DNA from: Candidatus Bathyarchaeota archaeon
GTDB taxonomy: Archaea > Thermoproteota > Bathyarchaeia > Bathyarchaeales > Bathycorpusculaceae
NCBI GenBank assembly: GCA_030673805.1
Contig: DAOVIH010000019.1
Coordinates: 1 to 16,083 of the forward strand
DNA: 16,083 nucleotides
Direction: 5' to 3'
Positions 13,376 through 16,083 of this stretch are shown piece by piece; the stretch's first letter is position 1; every line of letters begins with the position of its first letter. The position numbers and the translations under genes were made by a program. Under the pieces are notes generated by a model. The model had not been told where the DNA came from and searched no databases. It saw only the letters and a program-made list of their open reading frames with translations.

Positions 13376-14134
13376 TTGAAAACGCGGCTTAACGAGATGA
13401 GTTGGGTTGAAGCTAGAGAGTATCTTGTTGAGAACGACACTGTTGTTTTACCGTTAGGCTCAACTGAACAACATGGCCCACATGCCCCTTTGGGAACCGA
13501 CTCTTTCATTGCGAAAGCTTGGGCTGAGGAAGCGGCAAAACGTGCTCGTGTTCTTTGCTTACCCACGGTTCCTTTCGGAGTGAGTTCAGAACACAAGCAG
13601 TTTTGGGGAACAATCTGGGTTTCATCCGACACTTTCAAAAACTATGTTAAAGAATTGTGTCTCGCCCTCAACTACTATGGGGTGAAAAAAATAGCGGTTA
13701 TAAACGGCCATGGCGGCAATCTGAACGCCCTTTCCGAAATCGCCAGGGATTTGCGGGAAAAAAGTATCTTCTTGTCAATTGTACACTGGTGGTATATCAG
13801 CCGGAACCTCCTTCCAGACCTTTTTAAACCAGAAGAACGAAGGCACGCTTGTTCGGAAGAAACCTCGATAGTTTTAGCATTATACCCCCAAAATGTGAAG
13901 ATGAATAAAAGTGTTGATGAATTGCCCCGTAAGCACTTAGCTCATGCTGTGGGGATTACGCTTCCTTTGGACTTGGTAGATCAAACGCTTTCCGGTGTGT
14001 TTGGCAAATCTACTACGGCTTCCGTAGGAAAAGGTGAAAAAGTCTTAGAAACGGTTACAGACGAACTGTCGAAATATCTCGTTTTCCTAAAAAAGATGAG
14101 AATTGACGACTTGGAGAAAAAACAAAGAGTCTAG
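13376..14134 (+). CDS. Creatininase family amidohydrolase (ArfB-like candidate)
   Basis: The creatininase superfamily hydrolyses cyclic or formyl amides with two divalent metals. In archaea a member, ArfB, deformylates the FAPy intermediate of riboflavin and F420 synthesis; others include creatininase and the peptidase MftE. The 252-residue protein has the metal motifs LPLGSTEQHGPHAPLGTD (E31, H33, D42), NGHGGN with H112, and HACSEETS with E162. WGTIWVSSDTF matches the family's substrate-loop region. The upstream open frame allows TTG at 13358, but TTG at 13376 sits 6 bases after AAGGTGG and fits the family's N-terminal length. It is divergent from the sugar operon and ends 6 bases before the convergent guaA gene. 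The ArfB assignment is a guess from archaeal context. Confidence 0.88.
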   Translation: MKTRLNEMSWVEAREYLVENDTVVLPLGSTEQHGPHAPLGTDSFIAKAWAEEAAKRARVLCLPTVPFGVSSEHKQFWGTIWVSSDTFKNYVKELCLALNYYGVKKIAVINGHGGNLNALSEIARDLREKSIFLSIVHWWYISRNLLPDLFKPEERRHACSEETSIVLALYPQNVKMNKSVDELPRKHLAHAVGITLPLDLVDQTLSGVFGKSTTASVGKGEKVLETVTDELSKYLVFLKKMRIDDLEKKQRV

Positions 14135-14140
14135 GATTTG

Positions 14141-15685
14141 CTATTCCCATTCTATGGTCGCTGGTGGCTTGTGAGTTATGTCGTAAACGACTCTAGTAAC
14201 TTCTGGTATCGTGTTGGTTATTCTGGTTGAGATCTTTTCTAAAACAGGATATGGAATTCTGGCGAAATTCGCTGTCATGGCTTCGCGACTTTCTGCTGTT
14301 CTTACCGCTATCACGTGGCCGTAAGCCCTAGCGTCGCCTTTTATGCCTGTGGCTTTGGTCTCGGTCAAAACGGCGAAGTATTGCCATAACTGTTCTGCCA
14401 ATCCGGCTTTCTCAATTTCTTCTCTTACAATCTTGTCTGCTTTCTTCACAACTCTAACTTTTTCTTCAGTTATTTCGCCCATAATCCTTACTGCGAGTCC
14501 TGGTCCTGGAAAAGGTTGTCTGTTAATAATCTCATTTGGTAACCCGAGGAGTTTGGCTACTTTCCTAACTTCGTCTTTGTATAAGTCTCGGAGTGGTTCA
14601 ACAATCTTCTTGAATTTTGTGTGTTGGGGCAACCCTCCAACGTTGTGGTGTGTTTTTATTCTTTCTGAGAGTCTTCTGAAGCCCGATTCAATTCGGTCTG
14701 GGTATATGGTTCCTTGAATTAAATACTCGGCTTTGGAATTCTCTGCGTTTTCCTCAAATACTCGGATGAACTCTTCACCTATAATTATCCTTTTTTTCTC
14801 AGGATCCCTCACATCTTTTAGTTTTTGCATAAATCTTGTTTGTGCATTTGCGATTATCAGCTTAATTCCAAATTTTTGAAAGGTGTTTTCTATCGCTTCA
14901 GGTTCACCTTCTCGCATGAAACCATGGTCCACAAAAACTGCTGTGAGTTTGTCCTTTAGTGCCCTAGCCGTAAGGGCTGTTGCCACGCTAGAATCTATCC
15001 CTCCGCTTAAGGCTATCATGGCCTGACTTTTACCTACCTCAAGCTTTATTTCTCTAACCATTTCTTCAATAGTGTCTTCCATCTTCCAGTTTGGTTTGCA
15101 ACCACACACTTCAAATGAGAAATTTTTGAGTACGCGTATGCCATTTTCTGTGTGAATAACCTCTGGGTGCCACTGCAATCCATAAATTGGTTTTTCCTTG
15201 TGTCTATAAGCTGCAACTGGACAGCTACCGGTATGGGCTAATACTTCAAATCCTTGAGGAACTCTGAGGACGGTATCACCATGACTCATCCACACTTTTT
15301 CTTTATGCCTTAGTCCTTTGAGGATACCCACAGGTTTATTAATGGTGATGTATGCGATGCCATATTCTCTGCATGTGGAGTGCGTTACTGTTCCTTTAAT
15401 CATTTGGGCTACTAACTGGTGGCCATAGCATAACCCTAAGATGGGCAGTCTCATCTCCAGAATTTTAGGATCTAGTCTTGGCGCGTTTAGCTCGTAGACG
15501 CTAGCAGGGCCTCCTGAGAGGATAAGCCCCTTTACATTGACTCTTTGGTTTAGCCGGTTAATTTCATCAGGCGTTATGTTATGTGGTACGATTTCTGAAT
15601 ATACGCCCTGTTCTCTAATTCTCCTCCCTATCAAGTGGCAGTATTGCCCTCCGAAGTCAAGAACTAGTATTGCGTCGTGTTTCAT
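14141..15685 (-). CDS. guaA: GMP synthase (glutamine-hydrolysing), fused two-domain form
   Basis: GuaA aminates XMP to GMP using glutamine and ATP. The 514-residue protein carries a class I glutamine amidotransferase domain (LDFGGQY at the start; triad C86 in GLCYGHQ, H173 and E175 in WHPEV), then an ATP-pyrophosphatase domain with P-loop LSGGIDSS at 226-233, and a C-terminal dimerisation domain with RQPFPGPGLAVRI and ending KPPATIEWE. All motifs are intact. Many archaea encode the two halves as separate genes, so the bacterial-style fusion is noteworthy. ATG at 15685 lacks a strong ribosome site. Upstream are a TATA-like CATAAAAAG near 15744-15752 and the dyad CCTTAACTTTAAGG at 15720-15733. 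The gene is monocistronic. Confidence 0.96.
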   Translation of the reverse strand: MKHDAILVLDFGGQYCHLIGRRIREQGVYSEIVPHNITPDEINRLNQRVNVKGLILSGGPASVYELNAPRLDPKILEMRLPILGLCYGHQLVAQMIKGTVTHSTCREYGIAYITINKPVGILKGLRHKEKVWMSHGDTVLRVPQGFEVLAHTGSCPVAAYRHKEKPIYGLQWHPEVIHTENGIRVLKNFSFEVCGCKPNWKMEDTIEEMVREIKLEVGKSQAMIALSGGIDSSVATALTARALKDKLTAVFVDHGFMREGEPEAIENTFQKFGIKLIIANAQTRFMQKLKDVRDPEKKRIIIGEEFIRVFEENAENSKAEYLIQGTIYPDRIESGFRRLSERIKTHHNVGGLPQHTKFKKIVEPLRDLYKDEVRKVAKLLGLPNEIINRQPFPGPGLAVRIMGEITEEKVRVVKKADKIVREEIEKAGLAEQLWQYFAVLTETKATGIKGDARAYGHVIAVRTAESREAMTANFARIPYPVLEKISTRITNTIPEVTRVVYDITHKPPATIEWE

Positions 15686-15719
15686 CTAGTCCAAATCTCA
15701 AGCACATAGTGAATCTGAG

Positions 15720-15733
15720 CCTTAACTTTAAGG
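15720..15733. promoter_or_regulatory. Dyad at the predicted guaA transcription start
   Basis: CCTTAA and TTAAGG are inverted around a 2-base centre. The dyad sits about 25 bases downstream of a minus-strand TATA-like CATAAAAAG (15744-15752) and 35 bases before the guaA ATG, a good place for a repressor. It could equally be chance, since 6-base arms are not rare. Confidence 0.3.
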
Positions 15734-15960
15734 TTGTTCTTATCTTTTTATGGATCAGGGTTTTCTGCGTAGTCTTCTACAAATTTGTTTTTTATGGTTT
15801 TTCCTCAGTCTGGTCTTAGATGAAGGGGCTTAGCTTCATTTTCTATAGAGTTTACGTTCTTGGCGAATTAAGCTAAACTTAAATAAAAAAAATGACAATT
15901 GTTTAATGCTCTTTCATAAGAAATGGTTTTAATTGAAAAAACGTTTAGGGAAGGTTTGGT
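15734..15960. other. Intergenic region between guaA and the Lrp-like gene
   Basis: No gene is supported here. The half nearer the Lrp-like gene is A/T-rich, with TTAAATAAAAAAAATG around 15878-15893 as a possible plus-strand TATA region and GGAAGG at 15949-15954 as the ribosome site. The half nearer guaA holds only that gene's promoter signals. Confidence 0.4.
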
Positions 15961-16083
15961 TTGAAATTAAATGGTACAGATCATAGAATTTTAAGGTGCC
16001 TCTTGGAAGATGCAAGATTTTCGAGCCGAAAGATAGCCAAGAGAGTCGGTGTTTCTGTTGGAACAGTGCTTGCAAGGATAAAG
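15961..16083 (+). CDS. Lrp/AsnC-type transcription regulator, partial
   Basis: Only the first 41 codons are present; the right edge cuts the gene. They read as an Lrp-type winged-helix start: NGTDHRILRCLLEDARFSSR, then KIAKRVGVSVGTVLARIK, with the usual D-x2-I/L-L-x2-L-x2-D/N-A-R pattern and a recognition helix SVGTVLARIK. Such proteins usually carry a C-terminal RAM ligand domain, not visible here. Start is TTG at 15961 with GGAAGG six bases upstream; an in-frame TAG lies just before, so no earlier start exists. It is divergent from guaA, and what it regulates is unknown. Confidence 0.8.
   Translation, partial: MKLNGTDHRILRCLLEDARFSSRKIAKRVGVSVGTVLARIK

Noticed and set aside
14343..14717. 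Plus-strand 124-codon open frame
   Set aside because: It is antisense to the ATP-pyrophosphatase and dimerisation domains of guaA, and its composition is that of a mirror frame.
1..16083. CRISPR arrays, tRNA/rRNA genes, insertion sequences, integrase or attachment sites
   Set aside because: None was seen when scanning for regularly spaced repeats, cloverleaf or rRNA-like stretches, transposase or integrase motifs, or terminal repeats. This was by eye, so a degenerate case could be missed.

Overview
The window looks like a chromosomal segment of an archaeon, most likely a mesophilic or moderately thermophilic member of the Thermoproteota/TACK group such as Bathyarchaeia (inference). The evidence is a GINS subunit of archaeal/eukaryotic type, clamp-loader genes rfcS and rfcL, RNA polymerase subunit Rpo12, the archaeal/eukaryotic wyosine enzymes Taw1 and Trm5, Trm112, translin, and A/T-rich TATA-like boxes ahead of many genes. 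TTG initiation is common. No rRNA, tRNA, CRISPR array, insertion sequence or phage gene was seen.

Left part (1-4815, all minus strand). A 3'-truncated gins23 gene runs off the left edge. Upstream of it lies a tight rfcS-rfcL-orf117 operon: rfcS and rfcL abut, and rfcL and orf117 share one base. orf117 is an unrecognised cysteine-rich protein. Next comes a translin operon: translin, then a broken endonuclease V gene (at least three frameshifts, lost C-terminus), then a tRNA-binding OB-fold protein.

Middle (4914-8449). taw1 (minus) is divergent from three small plus-strand genes: a zinc ribbon, a one-helix membrane protein and an eight-cysteine protein. rpo12 (minus) and trm5 (plus) diverge from one TATA-like element, and trm112 follows trm5. 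Trm5 (m1G37) and Taw1 (4-demethylwyosine) catalyse successive steps on tRNA-Phe G37, so this stretch is weighted to tRNA modification.

Right part (8471-16083). A four-gene minus-strand operon encodes a nucleotidyltransferase with a left-handed beta-helix tail, a GlmM-like phosphohexomutase, a UDP-sugar dehydrogenase homologue and a Gfo/Idh/MocA oxidoreductase. The layout resembles a route from hexosamine phosphate to UDP-GlcNAc and an oxidised or aminated uronic acid for glycans, but the dehydrogenase homologue has lost its catalytic motifs. Divergent from it is a creatininase-family amidohydrolase. It converges on a fused, full-length GMP synthase. An Lrp/AsnC-type regulator begins at the right edge and is cut off.

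Most notable: the catalytically degenerate UDP-sugar dehydrogenase start/stop-coupled to an oxidoreductase; orf117 in the replication operon; the endonuclease V pseudogene; the apparent lack of a PCNA-binding tail on RfcL; and the three small plus-strand genes.
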